Under the pieces are notes generated by a model. That model worked only from the letters and a program-made list of their open reading frames with translations, did not search any database and was not told the origin of the DNA. Shown in pieces: positions 24,817 to 33,312 of a stretch of DNA of 64,000 bases. The DNA is from 20CM-2-55-15 sp963738025 (GTDB lineage: Bacteria > Acidobacteriota > Terriglobia > 20CM-2-55-15). How positions within the stretch are numbered: the first letter of the stretch is position 1; each line of letters begins with the position of its first letter. The translations under genes and the position numbers were made by a program. Location of the stretch: positions 124,001-188,000 of the forward strand of contig CAVTWA010000051.1 in assembly GCA_963738025.1 (NCBI GenBank). The letters are read 5' to 3'.

Positions 24817-25530
24817 ATGTGCGGACGAGCCTACGAAACATACACCGATCACGAGCTGTCTTTCCGATATCTGAGCAAGCAGCCGTTCACCGATTTCGCC
24901 TTCGTGCAGGTCTACAATCTTTGTCCCACGATGAACTCACCGGTGTTGCGATTGATAGATGGCGAGCGCCGGTTCGACCTGATGCACTGGCAATTGATCC
25001 CCGACTGGGAACCCTCTTTCAAAACGAAGCTCTCCACCATCAACGCAAAGAGTGAAACGGTTTTCAACAGCTCGCTTTACCGGGACCTGGTGATTCGCCG
25101 GCGGTGTATCGTGCCACTAAGCGGATTTTTTGAATGGAAGAGGGACGGCGGACGAAAGCGCCCGTTCAAAATTCATCTCAAGGATGAACCGATCATGAGT
25201 GTTGCCGCCGTCTGGGATACATGGCGACCCGGCACGCCGGACGAACGCCGGTCGTTCTCGATTCTGACAACGTCAGCCAATTCATTCATGTGCGAAATTC
25301 ACGACCGCATGCCGGTAATCCTGGGCCGTTCGGACGAGGATGCCTGGCTTGACCCCGAGATCCACGAACAGGACTCGCTGAAGCAACTGTTCAAACCGTG
25401 TCCGAGCTCCTGGCTGACTGCGGTTGAGGTCTCACCGCTCGTCAATTCCGCGAAGAACAATTCCCCGGCTGTTTTGGAGCCGGCAGACGGCACCGGTATC
25501 CGCCGTGTGCGACTTCTGTTTGACAGTTAG
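24817..25530 (+). CDS. yedK: SRAP-family DNA-protein crosslink protein (YedK/HMCES)
   Basis: A 237-residue protein of the SOS-response-associated peptidase family, which shields abasic sites in single-stranded DNA by a thiazolidine link to Cys2. The start is fixed by the conserved MCGR N-terminus (catalytic C2 after Met removal). Other signatures: YNLCPTMNSPV, INAKSETV (normally NARSE), CIVPLSGFFEWK and IHDRMPVIL with the catalytic His. Length is normal. It stands alone between two repeat-filled gaps. I see no LexA box, but promoter features are hidden in the repeat DNA immediately upstream. Confidence 0.93.
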   Translation: MCGRAYETYTDHELSFRYLSKQPFTDFAFVQVYNLCPTMNSPVLRLIDGERRFDLMHWQLIPDWEPSFKTKLSTINAKSETVFNSSLYRDLVIRRRCIVPLSGFFEWKRDGGRKRPFKIHLKDEPIMSVAAVWDTWRPGTPDERRSFSILTTSANSFMCEIHDRMPVILGRSDEDAWLDPEIHEQDSLKQLFKPCPSSWLTAVEVSPLVNSAKNNSPAVLEPADGTGIRRVRLLFDS

Positions 25531-25545
25531 ACTTATCTTTATTTT

Positions 25546-26030
25546 GTAGGCGGGCACCGCTGTCCAAGATAGAAACTCACTCAACTTGCGGCTGCCTCGT
25601 AGTCCCCGCCTAAGTTAGCTGCCACCTTCGGGGAAGGCCACAACAGCGAAGAAACTGGAAAATCGCATCTTTGGAAATTATTGAATCCATTGGTGCGATT
25701 TACCAGTTTCTCAAAAGGCGGGGATGCCCTCGCGGAGCGAAGGCTGGGGCGGTTTGTTCAAAATCCCGCGAAGCGGCTCCTTATGAATTTCTGCGAAGCG
25801 GACCGAATTAATAAGGAGCGCTGCGCGGAAATCCATAAGGTCGCTTTGCGTCTTTGAAGAGACCGCCCCGCCTTCGCTGCGCGAAGGCACCCCGCCTAAC
25901 TTAGGCGGGGACTGCTCGCACCATTCACTAAACCAGTTTACATGGCATCCACTACGTTCAAACCTTTACAAGCCGCCACTCTGCGGCTCACCTCTATTTG
26001 TTTTGGACACGTATGGTCTATGACCGCGCG
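25546..26030. mobile_element. MITE-like element, copy E (long variant with second insert)
   Basis: Fills the 630-bp gap between the SRAP and peroxiredoxin genes. Ends: CTGTCCAAGATAGAAAC on the left; GGACACGTATGGTC and TATGACCGCGCG on the right. The first half-palindrome (CCCCGCCTAAGTTAG) is interrupted after 25619 by about 100 bp that carries an inverted pair GAGAAACTGGTAAATCGCA / AGAAACTGGAAAATCGCA. The GGAGCGCTGCGCGGAAATC module shared with copy D follows, then the second palindrome near 25893. No ORF of note. Confidence 0.7.
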
Positions 26031-26161
26031 CTTTCCCCGAATCCAGGAAGAATGTGCGGTCATCGACCGCACCTACAGTTCACTCTTCGAAATGTTGTTC
26101 ATGATATGTTTTACGGGATTTCTAACAGGCAACATTCTGTGCCAAATCTCGAGGTCTTCAT

Positions 26162-26758
26162 ATGCGATCAGACATCGTCCCTGGGGCTACCTTTCCAGAC
26201 TATGAACTCTCCGATCACACCGCAAAACGGCGGAAGCTTTCGGACCTGCAGGGACCGCATCCCATGGTTCTCGTCCTCAGTCGCGGCAGTTTCTGCCCGA
26301 AGGACCGCCGGCAGGCTGAAGGACTTGTTCAACTGCATCGCGAGCTGGAAGTTTCATATTGCCGTCTCGTTACGATCAGCACCGACAACATCACTCAGAC
26401 AAATGAATATCGAAGCGGAGTTGGTGCCCACTGGCCTTTTCTTTCCGACGCGGGGCGCGTGATCCAGAAAGATCTCGACATCGCCGAATACACCGATCCT
26501 GTCAATAATCCGATGATCCCCCACGTGATAGTCCTCGAGCCTGGTCTCGTCGTTTATAAGATCTACAACGGCTACTGGTTTCTCGGCCGGCCGACTGTGG
26601 AAGAACTCCGCCAGGATCTGCGTGCCGTTACTAAGAAGTGCCGATCGGACTGGGACATCACGACTCCCGAACTCAAGGCGGCGTGGCAGCAAGGTCGCAA
26701 GGATCTCTTCTATCCGTACGGTAAGACGTACATCCAGACTCTGGGCGAACAGGACTAG
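26162..26758 (+). CDS. Peroxiredoxin/redoxin-family protein
   Basis: A 198-residue thioredoxin-fold protein: GATFPDYELSDHTAKRRKL, then MVLVLSRGSFCPKDRRQAEG with the probable peroxidatic C45 preceded by Ser (the classic motif is PxxxTxxC). Then come TISTDNITQTNEYR, WPFLSDAGRVIQKDLDI and PHVIVLEPGLVVYKIYNGYW, a normal AhpC/TSA progression. The C-terminal 50 residues (SDWDITTPELKAAWQQGRKD) form a tail not found in minimal peroxiredoxins. GAGG lies eight bases before the ATG. The AAA ATPase gene follows after 29 bases. It may reduce peroxides or be a redox sensor; the missing Thr makes peroxidase activity less certain. Confidence 0.75.
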   Translation: MRSDIVPGATFPDYELSDHTAKRRKLSDLQGPHPMVLVLSRGSFCPKDRRQAEGLVQLHRELEVSYCRLVTISTDNITQTNEYRSGVGAHWPFLSDAGRVIQKDLDIAEYTDPVNNPMIPHVIVLEPGLVVYKIYNGYWFLGRPTVEELRQDLRAVTKKCRSDWDITTPELKAAWQQGRKDLFYPYGKTYIQTLGEQD

Positions 26759-26787
26759 GAGCGCCAGTTCATGCATCGCGATCGGGG

Positions 26788-27546
26788 ATGTATGATGTGC
26801 CGGTGAGTCAACGACATCTGGAACGAGTCGTATGGGCGCCAGGTATGCGTAATCCCCCGGATACGGCCCAATGGCCATACTCCATTCCTGCCGTCGCGCA
26901 GATCGTTCGAGACAAGGGGCTGGACATTGCCGAAGGCGTGACGTTTCTTGTTGGCGAGAACGGAAGTGGTAAAAGCACGATTGTCGAGGCCCTCGCGGCT
27001 ATTTATCCGCGTGCCGGGTTTGCAAATCCTTTCGTCAATGTGCTTGGGCCAGCTGCGTCCGTTGAGGACTCCCCGCTTCGTTTTCACCTGCGTGCAAAGA
27101 CTCATAGACAGGCGTCGCCTGCAGGATTCTTCCTGCGCGCGGAATCCATGCATCAATTTTTCGCGCAGATCGACGAGGGCAGCCAGGGGCAGGCGTACGG
27201 CGGGGAGAAGATGCAGCAGCGCTCACACGGCGAAAGTTTTCTTGCTGTGCTGCGCCATCGTTTCGAAGACGTCGGCGTGTACTTCCTCGACGAACCCGAA
27301 GCCGCCCTTTCGTTTCAGTCGTGTCTCGGCCTGATATCGCTTCTGGACACGATGCGCAACGAAGGAAGCCAGGTCATTGTTGCGACCCATTCACCACTTC
27401 TGGTATCGCTCCCCGGAGCGACACTTCTCGAGTTGGACGAGGACGGAATTCATCGGGTGCAGTCGTACGATGAGCTGGCGCTCGTCAGCCATTGGCGGAA
27501 TTTTCTGAGCTCTCCCGAACGCTATCTCCGACATTTAGTTCGCTGA
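26788..27546 (+). CDS. AAA/ABC-type ATPase (RecF-like, single domain)
   Basis: A 252-residue soluble P-loop ATPase: Walker A GENGSGKST (G56 on), a Q-loop region QFFAQIDEGS, an ABC signature-like SHGES, Walker B VYFLDEPEAAL and an H-loop VATHSPLL. The pattern is that of AAA_21/AAA_15 proteins such as the ATPase halves of OLD-like or RloC-like systems, but no nuclease or toxin domain is attached or adjacent. The central segment (GFFLRAESMHQFFAQIDE) is typical of a stand-alone clade often annotated as ATP-binding protein. It follows the redoxin gene by 29 bases. A short palindrome with GCGGTCATAGACCGC follows the stop. Confidence 0.82.
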   Translation: MYDVPVSQRHLERVVWAPGMRNPPDTAQWPYSIPAVAQIVRDKGLDIAEGVTFLVGENGSGKSTIVEALAAIYPRAGFANPFVNVLGPAASVEDSPLRFHLRAKTHRQASPAGFFLRAESMHQFFAQIDEGSQGQAYGGEKMQQRSHGESFLAVLRHRFEDVGVYFLDEPEAALSFQSCLGLISLLDTMRNEGSQVIVATHSPLLVSLPGATLLELDEDGIHRVQSYDELALVSHWRNFLSSPERYLRHLVR

Positions 27547-27583
27547 GAGCGATGCGCGGTCATAGACCGCACCTCCGATCAGA

Positions 27584-28447
27584 TCAACGATGCGCCGACC
27601 CTTTTGAACCGCTAGTGCGGCCAACCCGGCTGCTGCTGTGAGTGCCGGCAATTGCCGGGCGGCTCACGGTTGGGTTTGCGCGACCTCCAGATGATGCGGT
27701 CGCTGTTCCGGTATTTGTGGGAGCTGGTGGCGGCGAGCGGCGAGGTGGCGGTGGAACAGGGCGAAAACTGCTTACGGGCACGAAGCTATAGCCATAGTAG
27801 GAACGGTACGATCGGACCGGAATAAAAGTGAATCCGGTAAGCATCGGACTGAAGTACCACATGGAATTGCTGGAGACCAGACGGGGCTGACTCCTGTATG
27901 CCAATGTATTTGCCCGCGCGACAAGCTCCGAGCGGGCTTCGTTCCAGTGATCCAGATCATCGGCAAAAGCAACGGGGACGCTGTTTTCAGCGTAGCTGTT
28001 GCCGAGCGCCGTGACTTCATGCCCTTTCTTTATAGCGAGTGGCGAACCGACCACCTGAAGCTTGCCGTCGAGGACACGCGCAGAGCCTGGCGAAAAACGG
28101 TAAACGCCGGGGGCTGCTATCGAAACTTTAAGCGTGCCTGCCGTCACTTGTATCGGAACACGCTTGCTCGATTCGGCGGACTCGATGATTGCACTTCCAT
28201 CCACCAGGCGAATCGCAACGTTTGTCAAATTGGTGGAGTCGAAGACCGCTGTAGAGTTCTCGCCGATGCGCAAGAATGAACCGGGAGTCAGCAGCAACTC
28301 GACATGGCCGCGATCATAAGTTTCGATCTGGGCGCCTTCGGAGACCTGCTGATGCAGATAAACGTTTGTCGCCCCGTCGACGACATTGACGAAGCCCGCT
28401 TTCGCCGAGACGATGTATTGCAGGACAACAAACGCGAGAGACAGCAT
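27584..28447 (-). CDS. FecR-domain exported protein with Pro/Ser-rich tail
   Basis: A 287-residue protein starting with a hydrophobic leader (MLSLAFVVLQYIVSAKAG), then a FecR-like beta domain (VNVVDGATNVYLHQQVSEGA, GSFLRIGENSTAVFDSTN, VRLVDGSAII-type repeats, GVYRFSPGSARVLDGKLQVV). Next comes an aromatic-rich stretch (SNSMWYFSPMLTGFTFIPVR, SYYGYSFVPVSSF) and a low-complexity Pro/Thr/Ser/Gly tail (PPPPRRSPPPAPTNTGTATA). FecR domains in this phylum occur in exported proteins without sigma-factor partners; surface or matrix attachment through the tail is possible. The gene is convergent with the AAA ATPase gene. No Shine-Dalgarno precedes the ATG. Confidence 0.75.
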   Translation of the reverse strand: MLSLAFVVLQYIVSAKAGFVNVVDGATNVYLHQQVSEGAQIETYDRGHVELLLTPGSFLRIGENSTAVFDSTNLTNVAIRLVDGSAIIESAESSKRVPIQVTAGTLKVSIAAPGVYRFSPGSARVLDGKLQVVGSPLAIKKGHEVTALGNSYAENSVPVAFADDLDHWNEARSELVARANTLAYRSQPRLVSSNSMWYFSPMLTGFTFIPVRSYRSYYGYSFVPVSSFRPVPPPPRRSPPPAPTNTGTATASSGGRANPTVSRPAIAGTHSSSRVGRTSGSKGSAHR

Positions 28448-28585
28448 GGAGGGATTCTACGCCCGGTCTGGCCGAAAAGAAAATGTGCGACGCAAGCAGT
28501 CGCCTCCTGCACATTTGTCGATTTTGCCGTTTCCCATTCGACTAATGTTTGTATCTGAACTTTTCATCTTTGAGGAGGCCACGCA

Positions 28586-28957
28586 ATGCGCTACATGATG
28601 TTCATAAAGCACACAGAGAATTTCAGAATAGAGGAGGTTCCACAGTCTCTATTCGCGGCGATGGGGGAATTTGTCGGCGAATCAATGAAAAATGGTTCCA
28701 TTATCGACACTGCGGGTTTGCAGCCAACCGCAAAAGGCAAGCGGATCCGCTTGAGTGGCGGAAAGTTAACCGTAATCGATGGACCATTTACCGAGACCAG
28801 AGAGGTGATCGGCGGTTATGCGCTCGTCGAGGCGAAGTCGAACGAGGAAGCGCTTGCCCTGGCGAGGCGTTTCATGGATCTGCACCGCATTCATTGGCCT
28901 GCGTTCGAAGGCGAATGCGAGGTCCGTCCGCTGGAGAACATGGCGCCACCGCAATAA
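28586..28957 (+). CDS. YCII-related DGPF-domain protein
   Basis: A 123-residue protein preceded by GAGGAGG at seven bases from the ATG. It has the ferredoxin-like YCII core: MRYMMFIKHTENF at the start, then IRLSGGKLTVIDGPFTETRE with the DGPF motif, GGYALVEAKSNEEALALARR, and a C-terminal strand CEVRPL. In many bacteria DGPF proteins are encoded beside ECF sigma factors; none is present here. Function is unknown in detail. Confidence 0.9.
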   Translation: MRYMMFIKHTENFRIEEVPQSLFAAMGEFVGESMKNGSIIDTAGLQPTAKGKRIRLSGGKLTVIDGPFTETREVIGGYALVEAKSNEEALALARRFMDLHRIHWPAFEGECEVRPLENMAPPQ

Positions 28958-29149
28958 GGAATGTGTTCTCGCAAAATCGCGAGCGCGTCGCGAATTCGCG
29001 GCGCAATTCGCGAAGGACGAGGCAGGCTGAGGCCGTCGCAGGGAGCCTTTTCTTATGTTTAGAGGGTGCGGCATCGTGTTAGCCCCTTGGTATGTCGAGT
29101 GCTTCAGCACGCGCGATGATGACAATAAGACGTATGAAGGGAGAATAGA

Positions 29150-29350
29150 ATGAAGACCTCTGACGACGCGCTCCAGCTTGCGCTATATGTAAACGACTGC
29201 TGTAATCAGGAGTTGATCTTTGACGTTGGCGACACATTCAGCCGCTGTCCAAAGTGCCAGCGACTCTGTATTTGGGAGGTGGAATCCAGGCTGACGGATG
29301 TTGTCGCTGTTGAGTCCGATGAACACGTCATCTCCAGTTCCGCAGCTTGA
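29150..29350 (+). CDS. Small zinc-ribbon-like protein
   Basis: A 66-residue protein with AAGGGAGAATAG before the ATG. The centre reads VNDCCNQELIFDVG and FSRCPKCQRLCIWE, a Cys pair plus a CPKC knuckle that suggests one structural zinc site. The C-terminus (DEHVISSSAA) is polar. Such short ribbon proteins are found scattered in this and related phyla. The role is unknown; no operon partner is close. Confidence 0.6.
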   Translation: MKTSDDALQLALYVNDCCNQELIFDVGDTFSRCPKCQRLCIWEVESRLTDVVAVESDEHVISSSAA

Positions 29351-29676
29351 TGCGCTCTCGTGCAGGCGCCGATGCGCCACCGCATCCGTTGAATTTCCGT
29401 CTTGTGTCGGTTGAAATTCTGGAATTCAGAAGTAATTCGAGAAAACCGAGCCCGGCTTACCATAAGGAGGAACTTCAGCGGCGTGCGGTGGTGTTGGGTG
29501 TACCACGGTAATTGAAACAATGCCACGGACAGTTGTTGGTGCGCTGTGGGAAGTGGCTTGGCTTTTCTACGAACATTTACTCCACCAGGAGTGGTTTAAT
29601 CCTCAAACCCCGTTGAAAAAATACCAGTCCTTTTCAAAACGTCCGGGTTCGGCTACGTCGTTGCAGATCGCGACGC
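29351..29676. other. Gap without convincing gene
   Basis: A 325-bp stretch between the zinc-ribbon gene and the second amidohydrolase gene. Short open frames exist on both strands but none has a ribosome binding site, start or composition like a gene. No member of the dispersed repeat families is recognisable. It presumably holds the promoter of the downstream cassette. Confidence 0.5.
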
Positions 29677-30822
29677 ATGCGAAGTCGCCGTTTGAGCGGA
29701 CATGCACTGCTTATTCTGTCGTGTCTCCTGTTCATGGTCGTTGTCGTTGCGGAGTTTTTCTCACAGAGCGTTGCGCCCGCTAAAACCGCTTTCGAGTTCA
29801 ACGATTCCCACTTTCATTTGACCAACTACATTCAAGAAGGCACTTCGATCAGGGATTTCCTTCGGATCATGGGCACCACGACAGGGCGGTCGGTTTTAAT
29901 GGGGATACCGCTCCAGCAGGAATGGTCTTATCGCGTCAATGGGGATGACGCGCCGAAGTACTATCTCGATACCGATGCCCCGCTCTACTATTATTCGTTC
30001 ACCGATGCACAGATTGCGATGGCTTATTTGTCCCTGTCACCGACGGAACGGACGCGCTTCGATCCAATGATTACAGGGTTCAATCCAGCGGATATGTACG
30101 CGGCCGATCACATCCGGCGAGTGCTGCAAACGTTTCCTGGCGTGTTCCGCGGCATCGGCGAATTCTCGATTCACAAGGAGTTCGTCTCAGCCAAAGTGGC
30201 TGGAGGTCCTGCCAGTATGTACGATCCGGCATTGGACCGACTTCTGGACCTGGCAGAAGACGCGGGTCTGGTGGTTCTGATTCACAACGATGTCGATACG
30301 CCGCTTGCCGATCCCACAACGCCACCCGCTTATCTGGAGCCGCTTAAGGCGCTTTTCCGACGCCATCCAAAGACCACGATCATATGGGCTCATATGGGAT
30401 TGGGGCGTGTTGTCCGCCCCGTCAACAACTACGCCGCCATCCTCGAGGACATTCTGAAGGCTCCAGACATGAAGCATGTCATGTTCGACATTTCATGGGA
30501 TGAAGTTGCGAAATATCTTGTCGGCAACGATGCACCGGCATGGGGCATTGCTGAGCCGCTGAACATTGCGGCAGACCTGATCAACCGTTATCCCGACCGA
30601 ATCCTTTTCGGTACGGATTCCATGGCGCCGAAGGATCAGCGCCAATATCTCAAGACCTACCACCTTTATGACCCGCTCTGGGCGTTGCTGACGAAAGATG
30701 CAGGTCTCAAGGTCCGCAAAGCCAATTACGAACGAATTTTCGATGAAGCCGCGAAAAGAGTGAGGAATTGGGAAACTCGACAGCTTCCGGCAGCGGCACA
30801 GGCTTTGCCGGTAGCCCGATGA
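29677..30822 (+). CDS. Exported amidohydrolase, paralogue 2
   Basis: A 381-residue close paralogue of the protein at 20087-21190, colinear from FNDSHFHLTNYIQEGTSIRD to the C-terminus. It has the same ligands: H45 and H47, VLIHND, IIWAHMG and FGTDSMAPKD. The N-terminal leader differs (ALLILSCLLFMVVVVAEFFS) but is again a signal sequence or anchor. An insert (GNDAPAWGIAEP) lies before the LNIAADLINRYPDR block, where paralogue 1 is shorter. The stop overlaps the start of the next gene, an outer-membrane protein, by ATGA. The shared hydrolase-plus-porin arrangement at two loci points to linked functions on related substrates. Confidence 0.85.
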   Translation: MRSRRLSGHALLILSCLLFMVVVVAEFFSQSVAPAKTAFEFNDSHFHLTNYIQEGTSIRDFLRIMGTTTGRSVLMGIPLQQEWSYRVNGDDAPKYYLDTDAPLYYYSFTDAQIAMAYLSLSPTERTRFDPMITGFNPADMYAADHIRRVLQTFPGVFRGIGEFSIHKEFVSAKVAGGPASMYDPALDRLLDLAEDAGLVVLIHNDVDTPLADPTTPPAYLEPLKALFRRHPKTTIIWAHMGLGRVVRPVNNYAAILEDILKAPDMKHVMFDISWDEVAKYLVGNDAPAWGIAEPLNIAADLINRYPDRILFGTDSMAPKDQRQYLKTYHLYDPLWALLTKDAGLKVRKANYERIFDEAAKRVRNWETRQLPAAAQALPVAR

Positions 30823-32372
30823 AACTCCAGCCAAAACAGAATGAAGGGAATCGAGTGACTGGCAAGGCCGTAGTACAAATGACTGTCCTGTGCGCCATCC
30901 TCTTTTTAACGGGTCCGCAGTCTTTGCTCGCGCAGGCCAAGACTGTAACGTGCTCGTCGCAGGAAGGTGGTGACCGGCAGCACTGCGCGGCCGATACGTC
31001 CGCAGGGGTCGTGCTCCAGCGATCGTTGGGCGCGGTTGAATGTTTGCTCGGCAAGACGTGGGGTTACGACGATATGGGGGTTTGGGTTGCGGATGGCTGT
31101 TCGGCGGAGTTTGTCGTTGGTGCCCACGGCCAAACGGAGCCGCCGCAGAGCACGGCGCAGCCTGCGGCAAAAAAGAGCAGCCCTGAGTACATCCCCAATC
31201 TCGGATTCCGGCTTTACGAGAGCGAGAAAGGCCAGATTTACATGCGGCTTTTCACCTACTCGCGCTTTCTCAATCAGAAGAACCTCAAGTCGACCTACAC
31301 CGATTTCTTCGGCAATACCATTTCCCTGCAGCGGCGCGAGGATATTGAACTCAACAAGTTCTTTCTTCCGTTTTCGGGCTGGTTCCTGTCGCCGAAGTTT
31401 CGCTACTACCTCTATGTCTGGTCGGCCAACACCGGGCAAGGAGATCCCGCGCAGGTGGTGGGCGCCGGCAACGTGAGTTATGCCTTCAATAGTTTTGTGA
31501 CCCTGGGTACAGGAATCACCAGCCTCCCCTCGGTCCGCAGCACCGAGGGGCAGTTCCCCTACTGGCTCGGCGTCGACGATCGACTGACCTCGGATGAGTT
31601 CTTCCGCGGCTCCTACACGACGGGCGTTTGGATCAAGGGCGCGCTTTCCAAAAAGGTCAATTACATGGCCATGCTCGGAAACAACCTGAGTCAGCTTGGC
31701 GTCAGCGCGGCGCAACTCGATAACCACCTGCAGACGTCGTCGTTCATGGTCAACTGGCTGCCGACGACGGGAGAGTTCGGTTATTTAGGCACGTTCGGCG
31801 ACTTCGACTATCACGAGCGCGTGGCTACCCGGCTGGGAGGCCACTACACGCAAAGCCTCGAGGACAGGCAGGAACAACCGGGCACAGACAGTATCGAGAA
31901 TACGCAGATCCGGTTGACGGATGGCAGCATCATCTTCACACCGGACCTGTTCGGGCCGGGCATCACCGTCGAGAACGTGCACTACGAGATGGTGAGCGTT
32001 GACGGCGGCGTCAAGTACCGGGGCGTCGCGCTGGAAGCCGAGCACTACTGGCGCAAGCTGAGCGATTTCCACGGAACGAACGTCGCCGGGATTGCCGACA
32101 TCAACGATCACGGATTTCAGGCCCAGTTCTCGGTGATGGCGATTCAGAAAACTCTCCAGCCGTATGTCAGCGGCGCGGAGATCCGGGGCCGCTTTGGCAA
32201 CGCTTCCGAAGTGCGCGCTGGCGTGAACTGGTATTTCCGGCAGGAACGGGGACTCCGGGTCAATGCGGAGTGGCTTAATTTGCATAATTGCCCGGTGGGC
32301 TACACGGCAGTTCCGTATCCCGTGGGGGGTAACGGAAACGTTTTCCACGTGAATCTCGAGATGAATTTCTAA
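30819..32372 (+). CDS. DUF3011 domain fused to an outer-membrane barrel
   Basis: A 517-residue protein; the start MKLQPKQNEGNRVTG overlaps the preceding stop. After a signal peptide (CAILFLTGPQSLLAQA) comes a DUF3011 domain: VTCSSQEGGDRQHCAADTSA, GVVLQRS, then KTWGYDDMGVWVADGCSAEF with its paired cysteines, a small domain thought to bind ligands or surfaces. A short Pro/Gln linker leads to a porin-like barrel with strands such as YLYVWSANTGQ, GVWIKGALSKKVNYMAMLGN and the C-terminal NVFHVNLEMNF, ending in Phe as outer-membrane proteins do. A DUF3011-porin fusion directly behind a hydrolase gene is unusual and suggests capture and uptake of a specific compound. Confidence 0.8.
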   Translation: MKLQPKQNEGNRVTGKAVVQMTVLCAILFLTGPQSLLAQAKTVTCSSQEGGDRQHCAADTSAGVVLQRSLGAVECLLGKTWGYDDMGVWVADGCSAEFVVGAHGQTEPPQSTAQPAAKKSSPEYIPNLGFRLYESEKGQIYMRLFTYSRFLNQKNLKSTYTDFFGNTISLQRREDIELNKFFLPFSGWFLSPKFRYYLYVWSANTGQGDPAQVVGAGNVSYAFNSFVTLGTGITSLPSVRSTEGQFPYWLGVDDRLTSDEFFRGSYTTGVWIKGALSKKVNYMAMLGNNLSQLGVSAAQLDNHLQTSSFMVNWLPTTGEFGYLGTFGDFDYHERVATRLGGHYTQSLEDRQEQPGTDSIENTQIRLTDGSIIFTPDLFGPGITVENVHYEMVSVDGGVKYRGVALEAEHYWRKLSDFHGTNVAGIADINDHGFQAQFSVMAIQKTLQPYVSGAEIRGRFGNASEVRAGVNWYFRQERGLRVNAEWLNLHNCPVGYTAVPYPVGGNGNVFHVNLEMNF

Positions 32373-32403
32373 GAGGATTCAGAAGAATGCTTTCTGCTAT
32401 GCG

Positions 32404-33165
32404 TTAACCACCCGTCGACTGAAACAATCGGCCGATCACAAATCCGAGTGCGGCGGCGCCAAGACCGATAGCCGCCATTTGCAGACCGCTTTTGCGCCAG
32501 TCGCCGATCAGAGTTTTCGCAGAATAAGCTCCGACCCCGAAGAGCGCCGCAGCGCTGAGCGCCAACGCGCCAATGATAGCCGGCGTATCCGCGGCGATCA
32601 TAAACGGGACCAGCGGGATCAAGTGACCGATTAGAGTTGCAACGGTGACAATCACCGAACTTCGCAGCAGGCTTTCCTCTGCGACGGGCTGCAAGTGCAA
32701 CTCTTCATCCATCATTGTTTTTACCCATGTTTCCCGATTCGAGGTGATGGTGGAAACGACCTCTTCGAGCAATTTACCGCTGAAACCCTTCGACGCGTAT
32801 ATTTCCCGGATTTCTTCACGTTCCTCGTCGGGGTCCGAGGAGATTTCACTCCGCTCGGTCTCTTTCTCCGCGAGATAGAAGTCACGGTCGGAACCAAACG
32901 ATGTGTATGCGACTGCCCCCATCGAGATCGATTCTGTGATTGCCGCCGCGATTCCAGTCACAATCAAAATGTGATTGGAGCCACCCGCGGCGACGACGCC
33001 AAGAGCGATACCCAACATATTGACCAGGCCATCCTGGCCGCCGAGAATCACATCTCTCAACGAATTCTTTGTCCTGTGTTTCTTATGGCCGGCAGGCTTC
33101 TTCATGTAGTGGTCGTCACAATGAACGCACGAGACTCCAAGGCGAGTTGTGGGCTGCTTTTGCAT
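32404..33165 (-). CDS. VIT1/CCC1-family transporter
   Basis: A 253-residue membrane protein. The first helix block RDVILGGQDGLVNMLGIALG is the characteristic opening of VIT1/CCC1 iron and manganese transporters, followed by ITESISMGAVAYTSFGSDRD. The cytoplasmic metal-binding region is rich in Glu (KETERSEISSDPDEEREEIR, MDEELHL), and three C-terminal helices follow. The N-terminus (VSCVHCDDHYMKKPAGHKKH) adds a Cys/His-rich tail that could bind metal. No strong ribosome binding site precedes the chosen ATG; a second ATG 60 bases downstream would remove the Cys/His tail. Likely exports or stores Fe or Mn. Confidence 0.85.
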   Translation of the reverse strand: MQKQPTTRLGVSCVHCDDHYMKKPAGHKKHRTKNSLRDVILGGQDGLVNMLGIALGVVAAGGSNHILIVTGIAAAITESISMGAVAYTSFGSDRDFYLAEKETERSEISSDPDEEREEIREIYASKGFSGKLLEEVVSTITSNRETWVKTMMDEELHLQPVAEESLLRSSVIVTVATLIGHLIPLVPFMIAADTPAIIGALALSAAALFGVGAYSAKTLIGDWRKSGLQMAAIGLGAAALGFVIGRLFQSTGG

Positions 33166-33255
33166 ACCTGAGACGTTCTGGATAGCGAAGACGCGTTACC
33201 TCTCAAAATAGTCTCCTGTTGTCCTCACATCAGTCAATCAGAGAACCAGGAGTCG

Positions 33256-33312
33256 ATAAGCCACGAATTGAACGAATTTAATCGAATTCAATTCGTTCAA
33301 TTCGTGGCTTAT
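33256..33312. repeat. ATAAGCCAC palindrome, copy 1
   Basis: Inverted repeat with outer ends ATAAGCCACGAATTGAACG and its complement CGTTCAATTCGTGGCTTAT around an AATTTAATCGAATTC centre. The inner sequence has a 9-nt period (GAATTGAAC, GAATTTAAT). The TAA of ATAAGCC on the minus strand is the stop codon of the TonB-like gene. Confidence 0.85.

Noticed and set aside
26788..27546. Defence system built on an OLD-like or RloC-like ATPase
   Set aside because: The ATPase is a single short domain without a TOPRIM, HNH or other effector and without a partner gene; the upstream gene is a redoxin. Context does not support defence.
29520..29783. 87-codon frame ahead of the second amidohydrolase
   Set aside because: It overlaps the signal-peptide region of the amidohydrolase in another frame, has no ribosome binding site and no recognisable composition.
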